From positions 107,603 to 171,602 of the forward strand of contig NZ_JAUSPQ010000003.1 of the NCBI RefSeq assembly GCF_030655665.1: DNA of 64,000 nucleotides, read 5' to 3'. Both the position numbers and the translations under genes were made by a program. The stretch is from Methanocorpusculum sp. Its GTDB lineage: Archaea > Halobacteriota > Methanomicrobia > Methanomicrobiales > Methanocorpusculaceae. Positions 17,923 to 27,054 of the stretch are shown in pieces. The notes under the pieces were generated by a model that was not told the origin of the DNA, did not search any database, and saw only the letters and a list, made by a program, of their open reading frames with translations. Positions within the stretch are counted from its first letter, which is position 1. Each line of letters begins with the position of its first letter.

Positions 17923-18294
17923 ATGAATAAAAGTGTGTGTTTTTTAGTGATATTACTGCTATTCGCGGTATCTTTTTCAGCTGGTTGTGTTTCAACATCT
18001 TCTCACGAAGCAACTCCCAATCCAACATCTACACAAACGCTCGTCCCTCTCGTGGATAATACGCCGGTTTCGTCAGTAACAAATACTGCTACTGCAGCCC
18101 CAACAAAAACATCCACTCCTATTGTAACAAGTACACCCACTCCTACTAAGATCGTTACATCGACAACGATTTATTATGTGAACAAGGAATCAGAGATAGT
18201 ACATAAAGCCGGCTGTTCATATATCAAGGATATTTCCAATTACTTTACAGTGACAGACCCATCAGGATATCAAAAGTGTAGCAGGTGCTGGTAA
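17923..18294 (+). CDS. Lipoprotein with Thr/Pro linker and Cys-rich C-terminal module
   Basis: A 123-residue protein with lipobox FSAGC (Cys22), then about 55 residues of Thr, Pro and Ser linker, then a C-terminal module of about 40 residues with HKAGCSYI and ending GYQKCSRCW. The module resembles small Ada-like or competence-nuclease-associated Cys-His units that bind metal. The linker suggests that the module is displayed away from the membrane. Role unknown. A TATA-like ATATATTTAT lies about 35 bases before the start. Confidence 0.75.
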   Translation: MNKSVCFLVILLLFAVSFSAGCVSTSSHEATPNPTSTQTLVPLVDNTPVSSVTNTATAAPTKTSTPIVTSTPTPTKIVTSTTIYYVNKESEIVHKAGCSYIKDISNYFTVTDPSGYQKCSRCW

Positions 18295-18340
18295 ATTTTT
18301 TTCGTCAATTGCAATAACTCCTTATTCTGAATCCAAAAAT

Positions 18341-18410
18341 AAGATTCCCCGCCGCGGGCCGCTCCCCGCCGCGGGCCGCTCCGCGCCGAAGTCGCGGCCC
18401 CGCACCCCGA
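18341..18410 (+). repeat. GC-rich hairpin repeat, copy 1
   Basis: Motif CCGCG-GGCCGC-TCCGCGCCG-AAGTC-GCGGCCC-CGCACCCC. The first half (CCGCCGCGGGCCGCTCC) is duplicated in tandem. Arms are GGGCCGC and GCGGCCC. It lies in the gap 18295-18594, where nothing else is seen apart from AT-rich sequence. Related copies are at 32545, 34125, 34485, 40100, 48732 and 49043. Confidence 0.8.
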
Positions 18411-18594
18411 AATCGCATCAGAAAAATGTGAATACTCCCTCTCCCCGAAAATACTAGGATCATCATCCCGTGTTTGGTGTTCGTTCGATTTGGATTCCGA
18501 ATGTTGATCTCATGATCTCAGCATCAACTGTTTTTTTCACCAAAGTGATATCAGAAAGGTGTTGAACCGCCCGAAAGCCGCTCCCCAGACTCTC

Positions 18595-19152
18595 TCAATA
18601 GATCCGTCCAAACTGCATTTTTGCTTTCTGCGTATATTCACGCACAAATGCAGTCTTACTTTCAGTATATCCATCCCGTTCATGTTCATAACGTTTCCAA
18701 AGGGATAACTTCAATTTTTCATATTTTTTTGCAATCCCAGGATGTCCATTGAGATAATCCCTGAAGTATAATTCGTCATTGTCACCGTACTTTTTCAGAT
18801 GTACATGAAACACTTTTTCAGCAAATCCATTCGGCGTATATCCCTTATTAAAATCGAGATGGATTTCATTCTGCGCCATACACGTATAGCCGTTACGTAA
18901 AAGCAGATTTTTTATTTCATCAAATTCACTCAGGTCGGCCTCCATCAAAATATCAATGATAGGTTTCGCCCATATCCCCTCAATTGAGGTACTGCCGATA
19001 TGATGTATTTTCACAGTATCCGGCAGGACAAGCATGAGATGGTCTTTTTCTTCCCGATACTGGTCCGCCCAGCAGACCTGGTGCTCTATCAACTGGATCG
19101 GAAACAGTTCCCATAATTCTTCCAGCGTCATCTCTGACATAGATTTACTCAT
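18595..19152 (-). CDS. GrpB / UPF0157 family protein
   Basis: About 185 residues of the GrpB family (nucleotidyltransferase fold, often fused to dephospho-CoA kinase). The hallmark HHIGSTSIEGIWAKPIIDI is present around residues 55-75, including GST and the DI acidic residue. The ATG at 19152 is chosen because AAAGGAAG lies seven bases upstream. A TTG at 19170 would overlap that site. The biochemical role of the family is not settled. It is downstream of the GNAT gene with a 72-base gap and probably co-transcribed. Confidence 0.85.
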   Translation of the reverse strand: MSKSMSEMTLEELWELFPIQLIEHQVCWADQYREEKDHLMLVLPDTVKIHHIGSTSIEGIWAKPIIDILMEADLSEFDEIKNLLLRNGYTCMAQNEIHLDFNKGYTPNGFAEKVFHVHLKKYGDNDELYFRDYLNGHPGIAKKYEKLKLSLWKRYEHERDGYTESKTAFVREYTQKAKMQFGRIY

Positions 19153-19224
19153 AGAAGTGCTTCCTTTCAAATTTCTGTGTGTCTATCAGCATACTGCGTA
19201 TTCAGGGCAAGCTCATTGAGAGCG

Positions 19225-19650
19225 TTAACGACTGTTGCTCCCTTTCGTTTGGTTTCGCAGCATTCCGCATTTATTCTCTGGTAAATACTCAAACTGATGC
19301 TTATGGTAGAGCTGATCAGCGGGGCTGTTTGCGATTAGGCAAATGTAGCTGTCCTCATGCGTGTTCTCTTCGAAGTAACGGTCGATAGCCTGCATGATCT
19401 GCTCTGCATACCCTCTCCGCTGATATTCCCTGTCTACCATAATATCACTCACAACGTACGTTATCCCGCCATCCCCGACTACCCTGCCGAATCCGATCAG
19501 TTTTTCTTTATCATACATCGATATAGTGAGCAGGGAATTCTTCAAAGCGATTCTGCTTCTCTCTACATCTTTATTATCCATTCCGGACCGCAGCCGAAGG
19601 CTTACATAATCTTCGGCAGCGGGGACTTCATACATAAGCTGCATACTCAT
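19225..19650 (-). CDS. GNAT family N-acetyltransferase
   Basis: A 141-residue GNAT protein. Strand 4 and the acetyl-CoA loop are visible as VSDIMVDREYQRRGYAEQIM, where QRRGYA is the Q/RxxGxG/A pyrophosphate-binding motif, slightly altered. The start is ATG at 19650. It acetylates an unknown amine, and such genes often act on antibiotics, polyamines or protein termini. It is first of a two-gene group with the GrpB-like gene. Confidence 0.85.
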   Translation of the reverse strand: MSMQLMYEVPAAEDYVSLRLRSGMDNKDVERSRIALKNSLLTISMYDKEKLIGFGRVVGDGGITYVVSDIMVDREYQRRGYAEQIMQAIDRYFEENTHEDSYICLIANSPADQLYHKHQFEYLPENKCGMLRNQTKGSNSR

Positions 19651-19774
19651 CTGTTATCTCCCATATATTCCTGATTTATGATATCGATCGCATTATAGAT
19701 TATCGGGATGCATAAAGAAACGTATCTCGCCCGTACCCTATTCATTCATAATTCCTCATACCCAATATGTACCC

Positions 19775-20094
19775 GCGTGAGAGGGAGCACACGGCTGACG
19801 GTGGTCAATTCGAGACCGCTGAGGAAAGTCCTCCCACCGCTCAGGTACACAGCCGTACGCAAGTACGGGTGGCGAGAGTCACAGCTCTGGAACAGAAACG
19901 ACACGTCCTCTTCTGAGCAATGAAACAGCAGTTGAAGCTGTTGAGCGTCGAGGTTGAGGGACCGATGGAACGGCGAATCTCTGTGGGTGCAAGTTGAAAC
20001 AGGGTCGCTACGGGTTTCCTGACCCAATGATCCGGGTACAACGCTTAGCCGAATGCCGTAAAAACAGGAGGAGGCTTATCACTCCGACTCACGC
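19775..20094 (+). ncRNA. rnpB: RNase P RNA (archaeal type)
   Basis: About 320 nt. P1 is formed by GCGTGAG at the 5' end and CTCACGC at the 3' end. The conserved CR-I GAGGAAAGTC is at 19821-19830, the central ACAGAAA core at about 19892-19898, and the terminal GAGGAGGCTTATC with GCCGAATGCC lies near 20050-20080. Together these build the P4 catalytic core. The helix order and size fit the ancestral (type A) archaeal RNA. It is catalytic in tRNA 5' maturation with several small protein subunits. It is followed by a CT-rich stretch that may end transcription. Confidence 0.95.
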
Positions 20095-20162
20095 ATCTTC
20101 TTCTTTTGGTCCATTTCCGGTATCACTAAATAGCTGCGGCGCCGATTAAAGTCTGATTAAAC

Positions 20163-20648
20163 ATGGGCGGGAATTTTGAGTGTACACAGTGCGGGCTTTG
20201 CTGTCTTGGTATCGGGGAGATCGTCAGAATGGACAAACAGCTCTCCCAGTACGGGTTTGTCGTAAAAAACGAAGTCGTCCGGGAGATGCGCCAGGCACTC
20301 ATCACACCCGAATACCGGGAGTTGTTTGATAACGATCACTCCGTCCAGGAGGAAAACAGAGCGGCCTGCTTTTTTGTCCGGCGAAAACCCGACGGCAAAT
20401 ATGTCTGCACCATCCATCCGTACCGTCTTTTCATTTGCAAAGATTATCACTGCTGTGCCGCAAGGATCTGGAAAGGCGGCGAAGAGGCAGCACGGGTGAA
20501 AGGCCGCGTATCGCTCGTCTCAAAGGACGAGGAACTGAAAGAGATATGGCGGGAAAAAGTTCAGAAACATCCCGATCCGTCTCCTGAATACATCGAGTCC
20601 GTGATGGGGGAACACGGCTATTCTATTCTGTTCTATGACGGTGAATGA
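20163..20648 (+). CDS. YkgJ-family cysteine cluster protein
   Basis: A 161-residue protein with the N-terminal cluster CTQCGLCC (about residues 7-14) and later Cys residues in ACFF, CTIHPYRLFIC and HCC. This is the YkgJ/CxxCxxCC family, thought to bind zinc or an Fe-S cluster. Its role is unknown. It follows RNase P RNA by about 70 bases and overlaps the next small gene by 14 bases. Methanogens carry several such proteins. Confidence 0.85.
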   Translation: MGGNFECTQCGLCCLGIGEIVRMDKQLSQYGFVVKNEVVREMRQALITPEYRELFDNDHSVQEENRAACFFVRRKPDGKYVCTIHPYRLFICKDYHCCAARIWKGGEEAARVKGRVSLVSKDEELKEIWREKVQKHPDPSPEYIESVMGEHGYSILFYDGE

Positions 20649-20892
20649 GATCCCCGTAACCGCCGGTGTTCTGATCTGTACCGACGGCAGACCGGTCGAA
20701 CCCGAAAGATGCAGGATGTGCATGCATTCCCGCTACTTCGTGATCGACGGAAAACAGGAAAAATCGCCCGCTCTTGCCTTCTGTCAGGTAGAACGGGTCA
20801 CAAAGATACCGGATATTCCCCGCTCAACAGCGGTCGGCTGTGCGGAAAAACGGGGAGACGGATTCCACAACGTCTCGAATATTTTCTCGTAA
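20635..20892 (+). CDS. Small Cys-containing hypothetical protein (85 aa)
   Basis: Not recognised. The start overlaps the YkgJ-like gene by 14 bases, suggesting coupled translation. It contains five cysteines (VLICTD, ERCRMCMHS, AFCQVE and VGCAE), including a CxxC, consistent with a small metal-binding domain. Its base composition matches the gene before it. The pair could form a functional unit. No homologue comes to mind. Confidence 0.6.
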   Translation: MTVNEIPVTAGVLICTDGRPVEPERCRMCMHSRYFVIDGKQEKSPALAFCQVERVTKIPDIPRSTAVGCAEKRGDGFHNVSNIFS

Positions 20893-20898
20893 GGGGGC

Positions 20899-21294
20899 TC
20901 AGACGCCGGCAGGCTTTACGCCCGTGATCTTTTCGATCTCGGCGCATGACTTATTCAGATCATCCATATAACAGCCGACCGACTCCTTGAATCCCGAGTA
21001 CCCGTACACCGATTTCAGCGCGAGGGATAGAGCCTGTTCGCCGTTCTCCTGATAGATGCGTTTGAGGAAATAAATGATCATCTGGTCTCCTCCTGACCGT
21101 TTGAAGATCATCCCGTGCCGCATGTGGACATACATCCCGAAAAAGACTTTGTTCGCCTCAGGCGTCTGCTCTATTATACCTGCAAGCTTTTCTGCAGCTT
21201 GATTCGGTGAGATCTCTTCCCGGTAGACAAGTCTGGATACCAGATATATTTTTTCCAGATCATCCTCTTTCCACATGAAATTATCAGCAGCCAT
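20899..21294 (-). CDS. Hypothetical protein (131 aa)
   Basis: Not recognised. The ATG at 21294 (MAADNFMWKEDD) is preferred because the upstream ATG at 21381 would overlap the HAD gene start on the other strand. The protein is helical, soluble and charged. It has no clear catalytic motif. It is convergent with the small Cys protein and divergent from the HAD gene. Confidence 0.6.
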   Translation of the reverse strand: MAADNFMWKEDDLEKIYLVSRLVYREEISPNQAAEKLAGIIEQTPEANKVFFGMYVHMRHGMIFKRSGGDQMIIYFLKRIYQENGEQALSLALKSVYGYSGFKESVGCYMDDLNKSCAEIEKITGVKPAGV

Positions 21295-21380
21295 TACATG
21301 TATGTAGTGGGTGACCCCGGATATATCTTTTGACTCTCGATTCGAAATCCCTAAGTATTTCCCGGTATGATGATTATTCA

Positions 21381-22067
21381 ATGCAGACCCTGCTGTCCAC
21401 CCCGTTCAAAGCTGTTCTCTTTGATATGGACAATACGCTCTTCGATTTCGTGGATGCCATGAAAAACGGCTGCGTGGCGGCCGCCGCTTCGGTCGGCGAA
21501 GGGACCGGCGATGAACTTCTGAGTTATTATGTCCGGTGGAAGTATCATTTCGAGGACCACACCAATCTTCAGGACTTTATGCTGGCCCACAACCGTTTCT
21601 CGGTCGAGAAATACTTCGAGGCAGTCGGCGCTTTTGATGAAGCAAAAATGAAGAGCCTTGTCTCCTATCCGGGAATCGAGGAGGTCTTAACTGGTCTCAG
21701 ATCATCAGGATACCGCCTCGCGGTCGTGACGGACGCATTTTCCTACGCCGCCGAACTGCGTCTCGAACATCTCGGACTGAAATCCTATTTTGATGTGATC
21801 GTCGGGTATGATACGACAGGCTACAAAAAACCGCATCATGCTCCGTTCGAGTGTGCCCTGGATCTTCTCGGACTCTCGCCGCACGAAGCAGCCTACGTCG
21901 GCGATTCGATCCGGCGCGACATCGAACCGGTCCGGTCGCTCGGCATGACTGCCGTCTATGCAAAATACGGGGATCGGAACTTTTTCGACCATCCGTCCCT
22001 TGCCTGCCCGCAAAAAGTGCTCGTTGCCGACACGCCGGCAGATATTCTCCGGCTGTTACGACCATAA
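21381..22067 (+). CDS. HAD family hydrolase
   Basis: About 228 residues from the ATG at 21381. Motif I is FDMDNT with nucleophile Asp15 and acid Asp17, motif II is VVTDA, motif III is the lysine in YKKPHH, and motif IV is GDSIRRD. The helical insert between motifs I and II marks a subclass I cap, as in phosphoglycolate- or 2-haloacid-like phosphatases. The substrate is unknown. It is followed 38 bases later by the MBL gene on the same strand. Confidence 0.9.
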   Translation: MQTLLSTPFKAVLFDMDNTLFDFVDAMKNGCVAAAASVGEGTGDELLSYYVRWKYHFEDHTNLQDFMLAHNRFSVEKYFEAVGAFDEAKMKSLVSYPGIEEVLTGLRSSGYRLAVVTDAFSYAAELRLEHLGLKSYFDVIVGYDTTGYKKPHHAPFECALDLLGLSPHEAAYVGDSIRRDIEPVRSLGMTAVYAKYGDRNFFDHPSLACPQKVLVADTPADILRLLRP

Positions 22068-22104
22068 ATATAGTAATGCTTCATTACCAACATGATAAAA
22101 ACAC

Positions 22105-23139
22105 ATGATGCTTGATACCGGTTTTTTAGAACGTATCGCTCCTTATATTGAACCCCTCACGGATGAGGGACGTGCCGAATATATTGCGGAAGGCGAGGAA
22201 TCAATCAAGATCCGGGAGAAGGAGGGACTCTCTCCCCGGGATTATTTACAGCTGGTCGAAAACATCGGGCTGTATCTTGGCAAGACCACGGGTGCGGGCT
22301 TCGATTCCCATTATCAGAAGATCCCGCTCACAAAGGACAAGACCCTCCTTGTGATCCAGCTGCCGGGCGGCGGAAATCTGAACGTATTTCTGACACCTGA
22401 GGGCAAAATGATCCTGGATACCGGATACGGCTGCTACTATAAAGACTGCGAGCGGATGCTTAACGCAGTCGGTGCCGGGGATTTTTCCGATGTGAAGTTC
22501 GTGGTCTGCACGCACGGCGATGCGGATCACTGCGGAGCGTCCGGCTATTTCCCGGTCACGCCGGTGATGCATCCGGTCACAAAAGAGCTGCTTGAAAGCG
22601 GCACGCGGGGCTATGCATCGCCCAACGGCCGCGAGATCCTGGAGAAGTTCTATACGACGACGATCAACACCTACTCCCGCATGAATATCCCGGAAACGGT
22701 CAGATACTGTAAGACCGAGCCGGTCAGAAAACACGGGCTTTTCCCGGTCATCGACGAGTTCGAGTTTGCCGGAATGAGGTTCGAAGTGTGGGCAAGTCTC
22801 GGCGGCCATATCGCGGGTCAGATCTTTTTGTATGAACCGGACGAGGGGCTGCTTTTCACGAGTGACGCTCTGCTGAATTTTGCGACGCTGACAAAAGCCC
22901 GTGCGGACTACAGTTCGATCGCCGATTCGATGATCGGGTCGGTGAATGTGAACAGTGATATCGCACGAACCGAGCGGCGGGAACTCATGCGGATCACAAA
23001 AGAACTCGACGACGAACTGAAAAAATCCGGCAGACGTCTCCTGATCTGCTGCGGTCACGGGGCAGTGTCAATTCTGGATGAGAAAGGCATGCTCTCACCT
23101 TACAGTGAACCGCTCTACTACTCGGCAGGATCCTGCTGA
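22105..23139 (+). CDS. MBL-fold metallo-hydrolase
   Basis: A 344-residue metallo-beta-lactamase-fold protein. The metal motif HxHxDH is altered to THGDADHCG, which keeps the second Asp-His. Later ligands are probably GGHIAGQ and the C-terminal CGHGAV. The first His of the usual motif corresponds to H in CTHGD. An N-terminal helical stretch of about 90 residues precedes the fold. Substrate unknown. ATG codons at 22105 and 22108 are both possible starts. Confidence 0.85.
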   Translation: MMLDTGFLERIAPYIEPLTDEGRAEYIAEGEESIKIREKEGLSPRDYLQLVENIGLYLGKTTGAGFDSHYQKIPLTKDKTLLVIQLPGGGNLNVFLTPEGKMILDTGYGCYYKDCERMLNAVGAGDFSDVKFVVCTHGDADHCGASGYFPVTPVMHPVTKELLESGTRGYASPNGREILEKFYTTTINTYSRMNIPETVRYCKTEPVRKHGLFPVIDEFEFAGMRFEVWASLGGHIAGQIFLYEPDEGLLFTSDALLNFATLTKARADYSSIADSMIGSVNVNSDIARTERRELMRITKELDDELKKSGRRLLICCGHGAVSILDEKGMLSPYSEPLYYSAGSC

Positions 23140-23277
23140 TAATCTCTCTTTTTTCCGATTCGATCTTTATACGGTTTTTTTGTAGAAAATTATGCAGAGA
23201 TATTTCCGTAAATGAAGGTCAGGGACGGTTCCCGGATAATGTAAAACATTTTATACTATTACAACTTACTATTAGTA

Positions 23278-23525
23278 AGCGAGTCTAAACGGCCCGCGAG
23301 ATAGACGTCGGCAAGTTCGACTGCCTGCCGATCCCGGGATGCGTACAAGCGTTCCGAAACCAACAGAATTCACCACCTGGTTGGTCAGATCCACAATAAC
23401 ACACCACCAAAAATCTTTTCATACAAGCAAGGGATGAAACCAACCCGCGAAAGTACCCCATGCTTTCGCTTGGCACAGCCTATATGGTTGTGCCATTCCT
23501 CCTAAACCAGTTTTGATACCTGTTT
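23278..23525 (+). ncRNA. Candidate structured RNA
   Basis: The 395-base gap 23140-23534 has no ORF of note. A TATA-like TTTTATACT near 23249-23257 would start a transcript near 23278. The region has several hairpins: TCGGCA...TGCCGA near 23310-23335, CCAAC...GTTGG, GCGAAAG...CTTTCGC near 23448-23476, and TGGCACA...TGTGCCA near 23471-23495. No known RNA family is recognised. On the other strand the same region is downstream of the Kef gene, so it could also be a terminator region. Confidence 0.35.
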
Positions 23526-23534
23526 TTACGATTT

Positions 23535-25586
23535 TCACTCTATTTTCTCAGCGAACAATACCATCATAGATGCGATGGAATCCCGGTCGCCGATAACTAC
23601 TGCGGTATCTCCTTCGTTCAGGATCGTATCTCCGTCCGGGGATACTACTGCGTCCACTTTCCCCGCACACCGGACGGCAATGACCGAGACACCGTAATTC
23701 TTACGAAGCTGGACATCGGAGATCCGCTTGCCTGCGATCTTTGACCCTTTCTCGACCCTGATCTGTTCGACCCGTGATTTATTTTTGGACAGCATCTCAT
23801 TCGCCTGCTTTGCCCGCATCCTGACGATCTCGAATTTCCCGCCTTTTGTATTTAGTTTGAGATTTGAATTGATCGGCATCTCGATATATTTGTCGTAGAT
23901 CTCGTTTCTTGCCTGTTTTGCATACAGATCGAAGTCCTGTACCGGCACCTGCTGATTGGAAAGGATCCGATGGAAGATCTGAAGGGCCGCTTCCTTTTCA
24001 TCCACGATCACTTCATCGGCTCCGAGACGATACAGCTCGGCGGTCTCGGAGATGTACCGCGATCTCGTGATGATCCCGATCTTCGGATTCATTCTGCGTG
24101 CGGTCGTGACGATCGCCTTGGTCGTGTCCATCTGCGGGATCGAGACTACGATCGTCTGGGCTTTTTTGATCCCGGCAAATTCCAGGATGCCTTCCCTCGA
24201 CGCATCGCCGTAGTGGATGTTCTCCCCGAGCTTTTTCTCGGTTGAAACCGTTTCCGGGTTGAGTTCGAGAATAACGTAGGGAATGCTCACTTTTTTCAGT
24301 GCTTTTGCCACATAATGGCCGGTAAGTCCGTAACCGACGATGATGACGTGCCCGATCGGGAGTTCATCCTCGACGCTCCCGGCAGGGCTGCTGTATCCGG
24401 GTCCCTCCGGAACCGGTGTCGGGAAGAACCGGTCGACGAACTTGGGCGCGATACTGATCATGGTCGGCGTCATGATCATCGTCATGATCGAGACCGCGAG
24501 AAATATCTGATACATATTATCGCTCAGAATACCGCTGGAATATCCGGTGGCTCCGAGAACAAAGGAGAACTCTCCTATCTGGGAGAGACCGAATGCCGAG
24601 AGAAGTGCGACACCTGTTGCCATCCCAATCACCTTGACGGAGATAAAGCTCACCACGAGTTTTGCAATGATCAATGCGGCGGCAAGTATGAGGAGGAAAG
24701 GCAGATGCTGGGCGAGGAACGTAAGGTTCAGCAGCATGCCGATGGAGACGAAGAAGAAACTGGTCAGGAGATCCCTGATCGGCATGATCTGTCCGATGAC
24801 CTCATGACTGTAATCCGATTCGGAGATGGCAACTCCAGCAAGGAACGCTCCGAGCGCGAGAGACACGCCGTTTAAGGACATGAGCCAGGCGATCCCGAGA
24901 CAAATGGTCACGATCGAGATGATAAAGAGTTCACTGCTCCGAGTGAGGGCGACCCTTTGCAGAAATTTCGGGACGAGATAGATGGCAGCGATCAGGATGA
25001 TGCCGAGCATTCCAAGACCGACCACGAAGTTCAGCACGGTTCCAAGGAGATTGGTCTCTTCGGGACCGGCAAGGATTGGTGCGAGCATCATCATCGGAAC
25101 GACCGCGAGATCCTGGAAGATCAGGATGCCGAGAGCGATCTTTCCGTGTTTGGTCGCCATCTGCCCTTTTGTCTGATAGATATTCAAAACGATGGCCGTT
25201 GACGATGTCGAGACCATCATTCCAAGGAATATAGCGGTGTTGGAGGGGAGTCCTGCGAGCTGCAGGGCAGCCCAGATGAGGACTGTCGTGATGATCATCT
25301 GCATACCGCCGCCGATCAGGACGACCTTTTTCATGGAGAGGAGGTTTTTGAGCGAGATCTCAAGACCGATGGTGAACATCAAAAGAATGACACCGAGTTC
25401 TGCGAGAATGGCGACCTGCTCTTCGGTGATCAGATGGAGACCGAAGGGGCCGACGATGATTCCTGTTATAAAATACCCGATAATGAACGGGATATGGATC
25501 TTTTTGCTGATAAATAACACGCCGATCGAGCATGCGAGCACGATCACCACCGCCAGTAAAATACCCATTTGAACGACCATATCCAT
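23535..25586 (-). CDS. Kef-type cation:proton antiporter with TrkA domains
   Basis: A 683-residue CPA2-family protein. About 12 membrane helices cover residues 1-390, followed by a TrkA-N (RCK) domain with the nucleotide-binding pattern IIVGYGLTGHYVAKAL near residue 415. A TrkA-C domain follows from about 600 to 680. It would exchange K+ or Na+ for H+ and be gated by NAD(H) or a nucleotide at the RCK domain. It is monocistronic. Start is ATG at 25586. Confidence 0.93.
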   Translation of the reverse strand: MDMVVQMGILLAVVIVLACSIGVLFISKKIHIPFIIGYFITGIIVGPFGLHLITEEQVAILAELGVILLMFTIGLEISLKNLLSMKKVVLIGGGMQMIITTVLIWAALQLAGLPSNTAIFLGMMVSTSSTAIVLNIYQTKGQMATKHGKIALGILIFQDLAVVPMMMLAPILAGPEETNLLGTVLNFVVGLGMLGIILIAAIYLVPKFLQRVALTRSSELFIISIVTICLGIAWLMSLNGVSLALGAFLAGVAISESDYSHEVIGQIMPIRDLLTSFFFVSIGMLLNLTFLAQHLPFLLILAAALIIAKLVVSFISVKVIGMATGVALLSAFGLSQIGEFSFVLGATGYSSGILSDNMYQIFLAVSIMTMIMTPTMISIAPKFVDRFFPTPVPEGPGYSSPAGSVEDELPIGHVIIVGYGLTGHYVAKALKKVSIPYVILELNPETVSTEKKLGENIHYGDASREGILEFAGIKKAQTIVVSIPQMDTTKAIVTTARRMNPKIGIITRSRYISETAELYRLGADEVIVDEKEAALQIFHRILSNQQVPVQDFDLYAKQARNEIYDKYIEMPINSNLKLNTKGGKFEIVRMRAKQANEMLSKNKSRVEQIRVEKGSKIAGKRISDVQLRKNYGVSVIAVRCAGKVDAVVSPDGDTILNEGDTAVVIGDRDSIASMMVLFAEKIE

Positions 25587-25767
25587 GTCCTATTGTATGT
25601 AGCAGAATAATACTCCGTGATCAGTAAAAAATGTAGCTATACATTGGCAGGATATTCCCTTTCATTGTGTGATCCGGAATATGTTGAAATGATTTTCGTA
25701 TGCCGCATCCCGGTCTTTTGAGGAAAAATTTTTTAACATTTGAAATGAGGATATGTACTGCTTACCT

Positions 25768-26850
25768 ATGCCGGATACGTTTCTTTCCACCTACCTGAAT
25801 ACCGCGATAAAAAAGCTGATCAAAGATGTCCTGAAGGGAACGCTTTCGAACAGGAAGGAGACGGCGTTTCTGTTATCGCAGGCACGTCAGCAGCGGGAGA
25901 ATGCGAAGAAGCGGGGTGCACATCCGAATATGCCGGTGTTTCTTATCGCGAGTATCACGTCGTCGTGCAATCTTCACTGTGTGGGCTGCTATGCGAGAGC
26001 GACGGGTATGTGCGGCGATGCGCCGGGAGGAGCGGAACCGCTGACCGTTCCCGAGTGGGAGAATATTTTCGGTCAGGCAGAGGAGCTCGGGGTCTCGTTT
26101 ATCCTTCTCGCGGGAGGGGAACCTCTTCTCCGCCGCGATCTGATCGGGGCGGCGGCAGGGCACGCATCGATCATCTTCCCGATATTTACGAACGGGACGC
26201 TGATCGATGCAGAGTATACGAAGCTTTTCGATGATAACCGGAATCTCGTCCCGGTCATCAGCATCGAAGGGGGCATCGAGGAGACGGATGCCCGCCGGGG
26301 TTCGGGGACGTATACCTCGATCCTTGCGTCGATGGGTCGCCTCCGTGCTGAAAAGATCCTGTTTGGCGTTTCGGTGACGATCACGACGGAGAATCTTGCC
26401 GAGGTGACGTCGGCTGCGTTCCTGGATCTGCTGCGGGACCAGGGATGCAGGCTCGTGTTCTATATCGAGTATACGGCGATCGATCACGGCTCAAAGGAGA
26501 TGGAACTGGACGCGGTGATGCGTGAGGAGCTGGAGGGGAAACTGACAACGATCAAGTCGGCGTATCCGGGGATGGTGTTTATTTCGTTCCCGGGAGACGA
26601 GAAGCATATGGGGGGGTGTCTTGCGGGCGGGAGAGGATTTTTCCATATCAATCCGTACGGTTCGGCAGAGCCGTGCCCGTTTTCGCCGTATTCAGACCGG
26701 AATCTCCGGAACGTTTCTCTGCTGGATGCGGTGAACTCGCCGTTTTTTGCAAGGCTGATCGATGCGGGTCTCGTGGGCGGGGAGCATGACGGCGGCTGTG
26801 CTTTGTTCGAGCACGAGGCGGAAGTCATCGCCCTCATGAATAAGGAGTGA
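25768..26850 (+). CDS. Radical SAM protein
   Basis: About 360 residues. The cluster motif is CNLHCVGC (Cys67, Cys71 and Cys74), followed by LLAGGEPLL (the GGEP SAM-binding motif). A later Cys set (GGCLAGGRGF, EPCPFSPY and GGCALF) is compatible with a SPASM-like auxiliary cluster. Such enzymes modify peptides or cofactors. The specific role is unknown. The ATG at 25768 fits a leaderless start about 30 bases after a TATA-like TTTTTTAACA. An ATG at 25753 is also in frame. Confidence 0.88.
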   Translation: MPDTFLSTYLNTAIKKLIKDVLKGTLSNRKETAFLLSQARQQRENAKKRGAHPNMPVFLIASITSSCNLHCVGCYARATGMCGDAPGGAEPLTVPEWENIFGQAEELGVSFILLAGGEPLLRRDLIGAAAGHASIIFPIFTNGTLIDAEYTKLFDDNRNLVPVISIEGGIEETDARRGSGTYTSILASMGRLRAEKILFGVSVTITTENLAEVTSAAFLDLLRDQGCRLVFYIEYTAIDHGSKEMELDAVMREELEGKLTTIKSAYPGMVFISFPGDEKHMGGCLAGGRGFFHINPYGSAEPCPFSPYSDRNLRNVSLLDAVNSPFFARLIDAGLVGGEHDGGCALFEHEAEVIALMNKE

Positions 26851-26865
26851 TCCGGTTACTGGAAA

Positions 26866-27018
26866 CTACTGGAGGCTGCAGGAGGAGCAGCTTCCGTGCA
26901 GGTTCCGCTCGGTGAGCTGGCCGACCTGCAGTTCGAGGTCCCTGACCCGTTCCATGAGGTCGGCATAGTCACGCTCGAGTTCTTCGAGGCGTTTTTCCAT
27001 GTTTTCTGCTGATGTCAT
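26866..27018 (-). CDS. Small coiled-coil protein with C-terminal CxxC (50 aa)
   Basis: A 50-codon ORF on the minus strand. From about residue 7 to 40 it is a continuous heptad-like coiled coil (EKRLEELERDYADLMERV and on). It ends GSCSSCSLQ, a CxxC. It is convergent with the radical SAM gene, with 15 bases between the stops. Sequence bias and the clean coiled coil support coding. It resembles small SlyX-like coiled-coil proteins. The role is unknown. Confidence 0.6.
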   Translation of the reverse strand: MTSAENMEKRLEELERDYADLMERVRDLELQVGQLTERNLHGSCSSCSLQ

Positions 27019-27054
27019 GTATAGGAGGTTGGTGTGATCGGTTTTATAGGTTGG

